A DNA stretch of 64,000 nt from Amorphophallus konjac (lineage: Eukaryota; Streptophyta; Magnoliopsida; Alismatales; Araceae), in assembly GCA_022559845.1 (NCBI GenBank), contig CM040125.1:202656102-202720101 (forward strand). The letters run 5' to 3'. How positions within the stretch are numbered: the stretch's first letter is position 1; each line of letters opens with the position of its first letter. The position numbers and the translations under genes are program-made. Shown in pieces: positions 46,131 through 57,135 of this stretch. The notes below the pieces were generated by a model. It was not told the DNA's origin, did not search any database, and saw nothing but the letters and a program-made list of their open reading frames with translations.

Positions 46131-46739
46131 CATACAAGCCCAGACCCCTTGACCCAAGCACACTCCGCTGGATCAAAACCCCCCCTCTACTCAACAAGTA
46201 CAAGGGAGAACTACAGTAGTAAAGTTCAAACTGAAATGAAAAACAATAAATGAAATCACTTGAAAATGAAAGAAGGAGCCTCAGATATTTGATGGTGCTG
46301 ATTCACAAATCTCGAACGTAGAGATCGGAGAGGAATGGCTTCGTCGATCAGCTGGCCTTCTCCTTCTGGATGGTAGATAATCTTGCAATGATCAACTGCC
46401 ACTGGGCTTCCTCTGATCTTCAGTGGATGCAACAGCACGCACTCAGCAAGCCGATGATGCAGACCTTCTTTTACTTCTTCTGTAGAACTCTCCTACTCTT
46501 ATTGTTCGACTGCTACTCCTTATTGTTCTGTTTTCCCACGCTCTACCTATTCACGCGAATATTCCTTTTTGTGGGTCCCAACCAGATTTTCTGGTTAGCC
46601 CAATGATTGTTATCCTTGAGGCTTCTCAAATCGTGAGTGAAAGAGAGCGCATGCTCTTTTAGATGATGTGGCATCTAACGCCACTTACGACTGGGGTCCA
46701 CCCAATCATCTCTTGATGAAATTCAGATGGCGCCAACTC

Positions 46740-46990
46740 ATTGAGACCATGAGGTTGACGCAGCCTTGAAATGCCCCACATGTCTTTGAGTATAAAGCTG
46801 GATGCGTTGACGCATGGGGTCACTGCGTCGACCCACTGAACTGACCCAGAGTGATCTTTATCTCAGAATGAACTGCTGCGTCGACGCTATCATGCTGTAG
46901 CGTTGACGCACCGGGGTACTTCCAGTGAACAATGATTCTGCCACTTGAATTGCTGCGTCGACGCTGCTGAACTGAGGCGTTGACGCACTG
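46740..46990 (-). repeat. U3 motif array of LTR E (TGCGTYGACGCA)
   Basis: About seven copies of a near-palindromic 12-mer, at about 46750, 46802, 46826, 46875, 46903, 46954 and 46975. About five more copies lie beyond element F (53149-53285). Palindromic ends (TGCGT/ACGCA) are better kept than the centre. The motif is unrelated to the TGTAYAGACTT motif of A and C, but sits in the same U3 position. Confidence 0.75.
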
Positions 46991-46991
46991 A

Positions 46992-46996
46992 GCTAT
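46992..46996. repeat. Target-site duplication GCTAT (left copy), element F
   Basis: GCTAT precedes TGATGCGGG; the other copy is 53114-53118, after CCCATCA. Confidence 0.95.
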
Positions 46997-49114
46997 TGAT
47001 GCGGGACGAACCACGGACACGACTCGAATTAGGAATGCAAACCTAAGACTCTAGACGAGCTCGTGATTGTCCCTTAGCGAGGGAAGCGTCGGACGTGCGC
47101 GGTTGAGAAACCGGCAGTGAGCTAGGGTGGTCGGCTCTCTCTCTTGTGCCCGGATCGGGTCACGGGACGGTCACACTCTCTCTCGCAGCAGCGGTGATAT
47201 CACAATATATGGCGAGCTAGATCCTAAAACATGCTCTCTAGTAGTGGCATAAACAAGCATATATGAAATAAAGCAAAGTGCCAAGTGTAGGAGCGAATAC
47301 AATACCTCCACGCGCTCGGCGTGGGGAAGACGGACCCGGCAGAACTCGTACTCCCGGGACGAGTAATACACAAAGGTTACAGCAATGGACTACTGCCCAC
47401 TCCACGCAGGGAGGTAAAGGGCTACACAAGTGGGTCCGGGAGGACCGATTTCGGGTTGACGGGCGGCTTCTCGCGTAGCTTCGGCAGCACACGTACTCAC
47501 GATCGTGGGGCCCACGTACGGGTCGGAGGGGCCGTGTGGGATCCGGTGGCACCGCTGTAGTGGGGATGCTTGGGGAAGCGCTCCCTGGGATGGTGGCACG
47601 CTGGAACGTCGACCGGAGGCCGGGCGGCTCCGATCGGCACCCGTCGGAAAAACTTCCCACGGATCTGTAACTTCTGTTTTCAGGCGCGCGCGCTCCGGCG
47701 AGAATGGACGCCGCGATCAGCCCCGATGTCGGATCGACACAAAACTGGCGCTGTTGGAAAGCTAATTTGAAATACTTAGATCTAGGACCAGAGAAAAAAA
47801 ATGGATTGCTTCAGATCTGGCCTTGACCAAATTTCCAAGCTGCTGTTGTACAGAGGCAGAAATCTCAGATCAGTAGGGAACGTTCCTGAGAGTTGCCTTT
47901 GACCGTGAGGTAGACGTCCGATTCAGCTCCTGAACTCTTCACCAAAGTTGTAGAGGGTTGAACAAGGAAAACGGCAATAATTCTTTTGGAAGGATTGGGG
48001 GAGGCTACTATTTGTTATGGACTTTGGACTGACAGGTGGTCGGATCTGGAAATAGGCTGACAAAACTGTAGATGGTTCGGAAAGGGAATTTCTAAAAATA
48101 TGAAATGAGCTTTTGAAATTCCAAAAAACATTAGAGGTGGAGGGGATGGTCGAAGGAACTTCCAATAAAATTGGGAGCTCCTGGGAAAATCAAAAAATGG
48201 TCCGGATCTGGAAAACGCAGGGTTACTATCACTGTAGACAGAATCCTGGCAGATCTGGGATGACCTGAAGACCGAAAATGGGAAAATAGCAAAAGAAAGA
48301 ATTTTGACAGGAATTTTTGTGTGAACATAGGGGTTCGAGAGGGGAACCACTCCTGAAAATTTCAGCTCCATAGGAGGTGAGAGGTGGGAGCAGAAATTCA
48401 GGGAAGATGCTTCTATCCTAGATAGATAGAATACCGAAGATGACTTCCCGGCGGCTCGATGGCGACACGAACGGCGGCGGTGGCGGCACCGATGATTGCC
48501 GAAAATAGAGAAGAGATGATAGAAGGTAGATCCACTCTAGAATTGGGGTTGAGGAGGAAGAACACCAGGGGGAGAGGTAGGGGGCGCACCAAGCACTCTT
48601 GCTCCAAATGGAATTTTTCTTTCATTAATTGTTCTAAATGGAAAAATACAAGTATATATATGCTATACATCAAATCCAATCTCCACCATTGGATCTAGGG
48701 ATGGGGAAGGGATGGCCTAGATTAAATGTGACCAGCACACAAAAAAAATATACAATATTCCAAGTGGAAGGGGGCGCCCCCTTGACTAGGTGAAAGGTTG
48801 AATGGGTAGGAAGCCTACCTTGGAAAATTTTAACCACTTGTCTACCCATGTGGCATTTGACATTCAACCTTTCTAGATGACCACCTAGGATGGTTGACCA
48901 GCCCCACATGAGTGACATGGACCAATGGGAAAGGGCTGAGGGCCCCCTAGCTGGACCTACTGCATATTTGCACAAAAACCCACACAATCCAAGGGAATGA
49001 TGCATTGGCTTACAAAGCCTTACAATTGCGCATATACTTTCTCATGGATATAAAAATAAACTAAAGGACATAAATGCAAAATAAAATGTACATGCTCGGC
49101 GTCGATTCCCATCA
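46997..49114 (-). repeat. Element F left LTR (3' LTR in sense)
   Basis: 2118 bp. A TATA box, TATATATA in sense, is at about 48653-48662 (right copy about 52652-52662). The first 210 bp differ from the right LTR at about 7 sites. Open frames within it are short and differ between the copies, so they are not genes. Confidence 0.9.
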
Positions 49115-49330
49115 ACTCTCCCCGGGTGGGAGGAACTCGACCCCGTCGAGTAAGAGGTGCGGCTGCTTGAGTACTCCAGCGGATCCGTCACCGTGCCAAG
49201 TAGCGCAGGTATGCGCCACTCCAAGTGACCATCACCTGCTCATTCCATATATACTCGATATGCACAAGCTGCTATGGGCTAGAGGTGGACACTCCGAATG
49301 GGGCACTCTCAAAAGGGGAGGTGGCGGCTC
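49115..49330 (-). pseudogene. Element F chromodomain remnant
   Basis: In sense, just before the LTR, degenerate frames read YIWNEQVMVTWSGAYLRYLA and then DGVEFLPPGES. The latter matches DGVEFSPSRG at the same place in element B. Stops and shifts break it. Confidence 0.55.
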
Positions 49331-49550
49331 GAAGACTCACTAGGAATCACTGCTGAGTCCCTGTAGGTGACTAGATCCAGGTGTAGATATAGAACCGATC
49401 CCATACTCATCGAGCGAGTCCACTCACCTCTCACTCATAAGAGACTGACAACGAGCTTGTACAAGACACATGCAGACTCACCATGCACTAACACACATAT
49501 GCAAACCACACATATAAGAAACCGACTCATGACTCGAGATAAATCTATGG

Positions 49551-50648
49551 TTAGTCCGACCCGTACATGGATGACGGCGGACCAGGACACCTGAATGTGT
49601 GCCAGGTATGCATGTTATGTAACCGGAGATGAGTGGCATGAGGAACATCTAAATGTCCAAGTATGACCCAGTCACGCATGGACGGCCCTTTGGATTTGGG
49701 AGACTTGAGAGGGCTAGAAGAACCGGATGTTGGTGTATCATGGACGGGCTTGGTGGGTGTAGATGACCCGGCCCGTGGGGTAGGAGTGTGATAGTGGACT
49801 CCCGCTAAGAAGTCAAGTATAGATGGAGGGTCTAAGGGTCCACTAGGGAATGTGTCAAAGGGATCAAAGAAGGTATGACCCCTTGTGGTGGGTTCCCACA
49901 AGTCACGGTCCCACATGTAGAAGTTTTGAAGGTGTGGATAGTCACCTTCTTGCATTGTGACGGGTGGGACGGGGATCGTAGGCAAGAAGTATGATTCCTC
50001 CCTCGGATAAAAGGGTATGAATTCGGGCTCGGCCGGTAAGGGGAGGAGTAAGAGAACCTCCGTGGTGACACAATCCACGGTGCACTCGGAGGTAATCGAC
50101 CCTAAGGCCGGATGAGTGAGGTAAAGACTAGTGGGTTGGTCAAAGCCTCGGGCCAAAAGATGCTTCAACTTCCATTGTGAATCTAATCCCATGACAAGAT
50201 CGTCCAACGTGTCAACATGGTGACTAGATCGAAATGTGGTATGGAAGGAATTGACCGGCACTAAAGGGAGGATGGGGTCCATAGGTGGGAAGGGAGGTGG
50301 GACCAAGTCATCCTTTAGCCAACTAAGAAGCGGCTCGGCTATGAAAAGCGTACCCGTTAGAAACACGGGTGGCTCGGGCTTTGGTAATTCCAAATGAGAT
50401 GATTCCGAATCAAGTTCGGAAATCGAGAGTGATGACATTGGAGCTCTCATGGGTGAGGAAGGAATGTCCTTCCCATGGTGAAGGGGTCCTTGGGGTGGCT
50501 CCGGGAACAACCAATCTACCCCGATAGTAAACCGATCTAGGCTAGTACTAAATCGATCTAGGCTTGTACTAAACCTTTGTGCTTGTCCCAACATGGTTTG
50601 GAACATTGCGCCCACTTCATCGGGACTATAGGCTCGGGATGTGGCCAT
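49551..50648 (-). CDS. Element F ORF: Gag-like start and unknown domain shared with element B
   Basis: 365 codons, ATG 50648-50646, uninterrupted. Residues 1-45 look like a Gag N-terminus with three tandem RFSTSLD/RFTIGVD units. About 100-300 align by eye with the central domain of element B: DDLVMGLDSQWKLKHLLA with GDLVAYLHWQVHLTDMLA, LTHPALGSITS with LAYPAVGSITS, EVLLLLPLPAEPE with EIILLLPMEEEP, then a shared FDPFD segment. It ends with one FRCPGPPSS unit against four GCPGPP units in B. Rich in Pro, Ser and acidic residues, no zinc knuckle, no catalytic motif seen. Conserved between two families with unrelated LTRs, so probably functional for the elements; function unknown. Confidence 0.72.
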   Translation of the reverse strand: MATSRAYSPDEVGAMFQTMLGQAQRFSTSLDRFSTSLDRFTIGVDWLFPEPPQGPLHHGKDIPSSPMRAPMSSLSISELDSESSHLELPKPEPPVFLTGTLFIAEPLLSWLKDDLVPPPFPPMDPILPLVPVNSFHTTFRSSHHVDTLDDLVMGLDSQWKLKHLLARGFDQPTSLYLTHPALGSITSECTVDCVTTEVLLLLPLPAEPEFIPFYPREESYFLPTIPVPPVTMQEGDYPHLQNFYMWDRDLWEPTTRGHTFFDPFDTFPSGPLDPPSILDFLAGVHYHTPTPRAGSSTPTKPVHDTPTSGSSSPLKSPKSKGPSMRDWVILGHLDVPHATHLRLHNMHTWHTFRCPGPPSSMYGSD

Positions 50649-50983
50649 GGTTGCAAAGATGGGGTTGGGTCCCCTAGGAATGGAGATGCAAGACTATTTT
50701 TTTTTAAAAGTAAAATGTTATGCTAACTAATGCACCTAGACTGAACCAAAACTCGGTACGTGGCGGAGATAACCGATCCAAAGATCACTCGCGCAAGTGT
50801 GCGGCCTTCCTGATAGGCATAGCCTAACGTTCGGACAACACCTTTTGATATGCCGGGTTATTGGGATGTAATGCAAAAAGACACTTTGTTGTTTTAAAAC
50901 AATGATGACCCTAAACACGACTTAGACAATGACTAATGATTAGACATAAATGACACTTTTTTTGACACCCTAGACTCAAACTC

Positions 50984-50995
50984 GCTCTGATACCA
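50984..50995 (-). promoter_or_regulatory. Primer-binding site of element F
   Basis: TGGTATCAGAGC on the minus strand, three bases inside the LTR at 50999. Confidence 0.9.
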
Positions 50996-50998
50996 AAT

Positions 50999-53113
50999 TG
51001 ATGCGGGACGGACCACGGACACGACTCGAATTAGGAATGCAAATCTAAGACTCTAGATGAGCTCGTGATTGTCCCTTAGCGAGGGAAGCGTCGGACGTGC
51101 GCGGTTGAGAAACCGGCAGTGAGCTAGGGTGGTCGGCTCTGTCTCTTGTGCCCGGATCGGGTCACAGGACGGTCACGCTCTCTCTTGCAGCAGCGGTGAT
51201 ATCACAATATATGGCGAGCTAGATCCTAAAACATGCTCTCTAGCAGCGGCATAAACAAGCATATATGAAATAAAGCAAAGTGCCAAGTGTAGGAGCGAAT
51301 ACGATACCTCCACGCGCTTGGCATGGGGAAGACGGACCCGGCCGAACTCGTACTCCCGGGACGAGTAATACACAAAGGTTACAGCAATGGACTACTGCCC
51401 ACTCCACGTAGGGAGGTAAAGGGCTTCACAAGTGGGTCCGGGAGGACCGATTTCGGATTGACGGGCTGCTTCTCGCGTAGCTTCGGCAGCACACGTACTC
51501 ACGACCGTGGGGCCCACGTACTGGTCGGAGGGGCCGTGTGGGACTCGGTGGCACCGCTGTAGTGGGGACACTTGGGGAAGCGCTCCCTGGGATGGCGGCA
51601 TGCTGGGACGTCGACCGGAGGCCGGGTGGCTCCGATCGGCACCCGTCGAAAAAACTTCCCACAGATCTGCAACTTCTATTTTCAGGCGCGCGCTACGGCG
51701 AGAACGGACGCCGCGATCAGCCCCGATGTCGGATCGATACGAAACTGGCGCCGTTGGAAAGCTAATTCGAAATACTTCGATCTAGGACTAGAGAGAAAAA
51801 ATGGATTGCTCCAGATATGGCGTTGACCATATTTCCAAGCTGCTGTTGTACAGTGGCCAAAATCTCATAGCAGTAGGGAACTTTCCTGAGAGTTGCCTTT
51901 GACCGCGAGGTAGACGTCCGATTCAGCTCCTGAGCTCTTCACCAAAGTTTTATAGGTTTGAACAAGGAAAATGGCAATAATTCTTGTGGAAGTATTGGTG
52001 GAGGCTATAATTTGATATGGAGTTTGGACTGACTGGTGGTCGGATCTGGAAATAGGCTGATAGAACTGTAGATGGTTCGGAAAAGGAATTTCTAAAAATA
52101 TGAAATGAGATTTCAAAATTCCATGAAAAATTGGGGGTGGAGGGGATGGTGGAAAAAACTTCCAATAAAATTGGGAGCTCCTGAGAAAATGAAAAAGTTG
52201 TCAGGATCTAAAAAATTCAGGGTTGCTATCACTATAGACAGAATCCTGGCAGATCTGGGATGACCTGATGACCGAAAATGGGAAAATAGCAAAAGAAGGA
52301 ATTTTGACTTGAATTTTTGTGTGAAGATAGGGGTTCGAGAGGGGAACCACTCCTGAAAATCTCAGCTCCAGAGGAGGTGGGATGTGGGAGCAGAAATTTG
52401 GGGAAGATGCTTCTATCCTGGATAGACAAGAATACCGAAGATGACATCGCGGCGGCTCGATGGCGGCACGAACGGCGGCGGCGGTGGCACCGATGATTAC
52501 CGGAGATAGAGAAGAGATGATAGAAGGTAGATCCACTTTAGAATTGGGGTTGAGGAGGAAGAACACCAGGGGAGAGGTAGGGGGCGCACCAAGCACTCTT
52601 GCTCCAAATGGAATTTTTCTTTCATTAATTGTTCTAAATGGAAAAATACAAGTATATATATGCTATACATCAAATCCAATCTCCACCATTGGATCTAGGG
52701 ATGGGGAAGGGATGGCCTAGATTAAATGTGACCAACACACAAAAAAATATACAATATTCCAAGTGGAAGGGGGCGCCTCCTTGACTAGGTGAAAGGTTGA
52801 ATGGGTAGGTAGCCTACCTTGGAAAATTTTAACCACTTGTCTACCCATGTGGCATTTGACATTCAACCATTCTAGATGGCCACCTAGGATGGTTGACCAG
52901 CCCCACATGAGTGACATGGACCAATGGGAAAGGGCTGAGGGCCCCCTAGCTGGACCTACTACATATTTGCACAAAAACCCATACAATCCAAATGAATGAC
53001 GTATTGGCTTACAAAGCTTTACAATTGCGGATATACTTTCCCATGTATATAAAAATAAACTAAAGGGCATAAATGCAAAATAAAATGTACATGCTCGACG
53101 TCGATTCCCATCA
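50999..53113 (-). repeat. Element F right LTR (5' LTR in sense)
   Basis: 2115 bp, colinear with the left LTR over its length, TGATGCGGGACG...CCCATCA. Small indels and scattered substitutions only. Confidence 0.92.
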
Positions 53114-53367
53114 GCTATGCCAGTGATTTGATACTTCTGCCTCTTGTACTGATGCGTAGACGCAATTAGCATCCTGCATTGGCGCTGTCCTTTTATTCAA
53201 ATCGTTGCGTGGACGCCTTGAGCATCCTACGTAGACCCTGTTTCTTCCTTGCATTCAAGAATAGAGTATATACATGCGTTAATGAATCAAGGGTTAATTC
53301 ATCAGTTCTGTTGTACTCAACACACACACATCTCATGGTTGTCATCATCAAAACCAGGGGCACAACA

Positions 53368-55643
53368 ATCCCTGTCGATCGCATGCAGCTTCGGATCGAC
53401 TTTCGACGAATGACTCTTCGCAGCCTTCCGGGCTTCCAGATAAACCCTCACCTCTACGTTGGTCCAAGATTTCAGCTTCTTCAAGTAAGAAGGTTCGATG
53501 TCAAGGACTGGCTCTGGCTGGGAGTCCAAAAATCTGTGCTTTGCAACGGCCCAACATTCTCGACGAGAGCTCCTGTAAAATCCCGTCCGCACATTCCACC
53601 ACTTGATATATTCGGGGGTGACACGGGGGAAACGAGCAGGGGTTGGCACCCTGAATGAAACATCCTTTCGGCGGTGGAAGTAGTCCCACCATATACGGGC
53701 ATCGTTGTTGGATACTTGCCCAGCTCTATACCTGTTTGGCAATGTAAATTGTGAAGAGGAAAAAGGAATGTGCAGATCGTAGCTAAAATTCTGGCTGAAG
53801 CGGAACGAATAATATGGCTCCAGCCACAGAATGCCACTCTTCCGAAATACGAGGATGCTCTGTCTAATAGCCAGCGCCCAGTCAACCAATTCCTGCTCCA
53901 GAATGGGCCTTGTGCACTTGTCCCCAGAAATCGGATGGATATATTCTTCTGTCTCAAAAAGATTGCACTGCCTTGTCCTGTTCACCAACGGGCTTGAATG
54001 AGCAACCAGGCTCTAGAAGTGAAGAACCCCGGGCGAATCCGTGGGAACCCGGGCTAGCTTGCCCCGAATGGCGAAGAGTTGTTCCGCTACCGACGCCTGT
54101 TCAGCACTCACGAACTCTATCATCCGCGGGATAAGATGAGCCGATTGCAACGCCCGAGGAGCAGCCTCCGAGAACAGGGTGCAGACCCAAGCATTGAAGA
54201 AATGTAACGGACCAACCGTCCGCAAGTTCCTGGGGAGACGCATCTTGTTCAGATCTCCCAGCATCTTGAAGATGAGACATAGAGCCACTGGGCAAAGGGA
54301 CAGCTTCATGCCCCAAGCCATGAGACAAGCGGGATAGATGGCTTCCGCTCTGATCACGCCCTCGTTGCCATGTGGGAGAGGAAAAAAATAAATCCCTTAG
54401 GTCAAATATGCAGCACAATGGGTGACTGCGTCAACACCGGTGGGGTTCAAGTCCTCCCTTTGCCCTCCCCTCGAGGACGATGATGCGACGGCCTGTCGCC
54501 GGACCCTCTTCTTCCTCTTCGGAGCATCGGCGCTACTGCGGGGAAGTCCTCATACTTCTTCTTCCCACCGAAGAAATGTTGAAGCCAGGTGCCCATCCGC
54601 ACTCGCCACTTCTCGTCGGGCTTTCGGGCCTCCCTCGTGTCATACGACGAGCGGCAAAGTGTGCGATACGCCTTCATCAGATAACGATAGGCGTAACCTG
54701 CAAGTACCAACCTTCGCTGTCAGTCTGATCCTTTAGCCAGTCTGGCCAGCAAACCTCCTCGTACGGCTCTCCGTCGATGGGTAGGCCACTGAGTTGCGAG
54801 AGGCTCCATAGATCTAAAGAAGTCTCTCCCTCCGAAGTATAGAAAGTGTTGTACTCGGGGCAGAAGACTTCGATCATGCCACAACATAGACCTCGGGATA
54901 TGGGGTAGCGGTTCCTTGAGGCGTTCACGCTGTGATATATGCTAGCCCTGGTCAAGATGGGAGCGTAGTGTTATAGCACATAATCTATGAATTCTACTAC
55001 TCCGGGTCTGAATGCATGGGCGTCGGTGGCCCTCAGTTCGGTAAACCACCCCATAGATATCTGATGCTTAAAACGGACCGCCAGGCAGTCCAATAGAAAA
55101 GATTATTCTCTATACCCCCGTTTCAACGGGGCAAGAAATAAGCCAAATATTGGCTTCTCCCAGTCTACCCGGCCTACGGAGTCATTCCACTGAACAGGCA
55201 CAAATTCAGGGGCTCTAGTCAACAGCCCATCTTCTGGAGCCAGATCTTGCAGTCCAAGCACGGCGCTCCATTTCCTGACTTCTCTGGGAAGATAAATAGG
55301 CCTTCCCCGCACCACACAGTCTATCAAACTGTCCCTCTCCACTAGCAATGCTTGCTCGGCTTTGCGGACAAGGAATAGATCTCTCTTCCCTTGAAGATTG
55401 AAGCGCCTAAGGATGGACATCATATGCTTGTCCTTGGGGTAGTCCCTCCTGACAGCACCTTCCCGGTCATATTGAAAAGAATCACCCCCGAGGATGAGGA
55501 GGCAGCTAGTATCTGCCGTGTCAGTCTCCGAGTCTGAAGATTCTGCGACCACGATGAGCTGATCGTGCCCCTGATCCAGGGAATGAACGTTCTCCCATGT
55601 CACCACAGCACGGGAGGGGGAAGAAGAGGAACCAGATGCCATG
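53368..55643 (-). pseudogene. Plant-mobile-domain-like protein, truncated by element E
   Basis: Probable start at ATG 55643-55641 (MASGSSSSPSRAVVTW), just after an acceptor-like CTTTTGCAG, so the leader may be spliced. Pieces on the minus strand, in different frames with stops between: 55643-55103 (acidic N-terminal part), about 55060-54677 (MIEVFCPEYNTFYTSEGE and LSGLPIDGEPYEE, the plant-mobile-domain signature region), 54710-54447, 54357-54013 (IRAEAIYPACLMAWGMKLSL), and 53988-53368 (EPYYSFRFSQNFSYD). The last is cut by the LTR end of E at 53367. Plant mobile domain (PF10536) proteins are often carried by transposons; no transposase is visible here. The family call is by resemblance. Confidence 0.55.
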
Positions 55644-55650
55644 TTAGCTG

Positions 55651-56040
55651 CAAAAGGCACATCAAAGAATAAACAAGGTCAGAAAACAGTTGATCAAGAC
55701 AAATTTCTGACAAAATTTTGGCAGAGTCTCCCCAGCACGGGAGATTGCCAAAGAAAATCGGGAACACTTCCACTAAGGGTACGGTCTCTAAAAGCAGCGA
55801 TCGGCATTCCACCGAGGCCAAACAGGATACCCATGGGAATAGCTCCAAGGGCAAGCCCTACTAGAAGCCTCCCGGGGCCCAAAGGATGGGTTTAAAACCT
55901 GAATAAGCAACACTCCACTCACTCGCTAAAGAAGACTCTCTTACGCCCATAGCTCACTCGGTGTCGCGGGAGGAGAAGAAAGGGAGGAGAGAGAAAGAAA
56001 ATTTGCAAATGAATAGTGCTGAAGAAAAATTGAAGGGCGA
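55651..56040 (-). other. Leader of the plant-mobile-domain-like pseudogene
   Basis: Lies between the TATA box (56044-56052) and the probable start codon (55643). No ORF of note. A possible intron ends at 55651 (TTTTGCAG in sense). Pyrimidine-rich stretches on the minus strand (about 55970-56010) fit a 5' leader. Confidence 0.45.
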
Positions 56041-56043
56041 AAG

Positions 56044-56305
56044 CCTTATATAGGGGGGGTTTCCTATGTTAATCCGGCGCGCTATTTAGCTCGCCAAATT
56101 AATGCCCTCCCAAAATAAAAGGCGCGTCGTTTAAAGGCGCGCCGGATTAACACCCGTCCAAGCACCCAGGGGCGCGCCGGATTAAGACTCCAATGCCCAG
56201 TGTCACGCCGGATTAACTTCCAATCCCCAGGGCCGCGCCGGATTAAATCCCGCACCGGGTTAACATGCAAACCGCGCCGGATTAGCATCCGCACCGGATT
56301 AAGGG
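56044..56305 (-). promoter_or_regulatory. Minus-strand promoter: TATA box with TTAATCCGGCGCG array
   Basis: TATATAAGG (56044-56052, minus). Upstream, at 56069-56102, an inverted pair: TTAATCCGGCGCGC on the plus strand against GCTCGCCAAATTAA. Further upstream six or seven direct copies of the motif (CGCGCCGGATTAA on the plus strand) run to about 56300, spaced 20-40 bp. Confidence 0.7.
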
Positions 56306-57130
56306 CCATTCCGAGCTTCCATCAATGAAGGAGGAGATCACTCTGGGTGAAGCTCATCCATTAGTCTTGCTACACTCGTGCCTTGCTCACAACACCCACG
56401 GCTGGGGGGCATTTGTTGGCACTCAAAATATGATTAACGGTGACCAAGCCACAAAGGCGAATGACACGGCCCACCGAAGCACGGAAGCCGATGGATATCA
56501 ACATATTGAAGCCCTCTCAAGCTGCTAGAGCCTCGGGTCACCCTGTATGAACGTCGGGGACTTCACCTCAGGAGAATCAAGATGAATTCACAACCAACTG
56601 GCAATGCGACCAAGCCTGCCCAATGAACCGGCATTGACTCCGTCATGCCGCATACACTACACCCACTGTCCGACCAAGGATAACGGTCTACCTGGTGGCC
56701 TGCCACCTCATGAAAGACTCTCCTGAGATGAATGAATGTCCTTGACTCTTCAGAATGGAGGACCGAGGGCTCTGTCGGTGGAAGATCCCGATTACCCGAC
56801 ACGGGTACGGCTTCTCACCAAGTTCGGTCTGTTAGTGGCCGAATGATCGCCCGACCTGGGCGTAACTATCCTGGGTGTTACTCCACCCTCTGAGAAGCTT
56901 CGAATACAAGCCATGGTGAGCCAGCAGCACGAAGCATAGTGCCAAAAGTAGTGTCAGCGGAAAACCCACGTGTTCAAACCAAAGATACTCGAAGTTCCAA
57001 GAGGGGTCATACGTCGTCTCGAGAGCTTTGTCAAACCTTCCCGTCAAGGTTTTGAAGGACTGCGGCGAGATGAATGGTCATGGTGGCTCCCGGGACCATC
57101 CCCGGACTCATCGGCTAGCCCGTGTCAACG
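56306..57130. other. Spacer between the two divergent promoters
   Basis: About 825 bp, no ORF I trust and no repeats noticed. It includes a few long open frames on both strands, none with recognisable sequence. The promoter motif is absent here. Confidence 0.5.
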
Positions 57131-57135
57131 GGAAT

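Larger units (their letters stand above)
46997..53113 (-). mobile_element. Element F: internally deleted chromovirus-like element
   Basis: LTRs 46997-49114 (2118 bp) and 50999-53113 (2115 bp) begin TGATGCGGGACG and end CCCATCA, with TSD GCTAT. PBS 50984-50995 fixes minus orientation. The 1.9-kb internal region has one ORF (49551-50648) and a degenerate chromodomain tail (49115-49300). No protease, RT, RNase H or integrase. Different LTRs from B, but the same internal plan. Confidence 0.88.
1..53367 (-). mobile_element. Element E: Sirevirus-like Ty1/copia retrotransposon (left end outside window, heavily interrupted)
   Basis: E is read right to left. Its 5' LTR is 45732-53367 (interrupted by F), its PBS 45719-45730, gag 43974-45671, and pol from 43173 down to 40077, followed by a 3' noncoding part at 38919-40076 that resumes at 1119 on the other side of element A. 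The right LTR ends in ACAACA at 53367. The left LTR is not in the window, so only one side of the TSD (probably ATCCC, 53368-53372) is visible. Domain order PR-IN-RT-RNase H is copia; the gag length, coiled coil, multiple GGGGGAG polypurine tracts and pol sequence resemble Sireviruses. Stops and frameshifts show it is dead. Assignment of 1-1119 to E rests on continuity across A's AACTA duplication; bases 1 to about 500 are less certain. Confidence 0.8.
45732..53367 (-). repeat. Element E right LTR (5' LTR in sense), interrupted by element F
   Basis: The LTR is 45732-46996 plus 53119-53367, about 1.51 kb, starting TGTTGGATT and ending GGGGCACAACA like the LTRs of A and C. It holds the CTACGTCCACC segment and hairpin cassette at 45940-46100 and the TGCGTYGACGCA motif array at 46740-46990 and 53145-53285. 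No clear TATA box was found; GAATAGGTAGAGC (sense, about 46540-46553) stands where one is expected. Confidence 0.85.

Noticed and set aside
47171..48698. Frames in the LTRs of F (also 51173-52720)
   Set aside because: Shared through LTR identity, broken differently in each copy, no domains.
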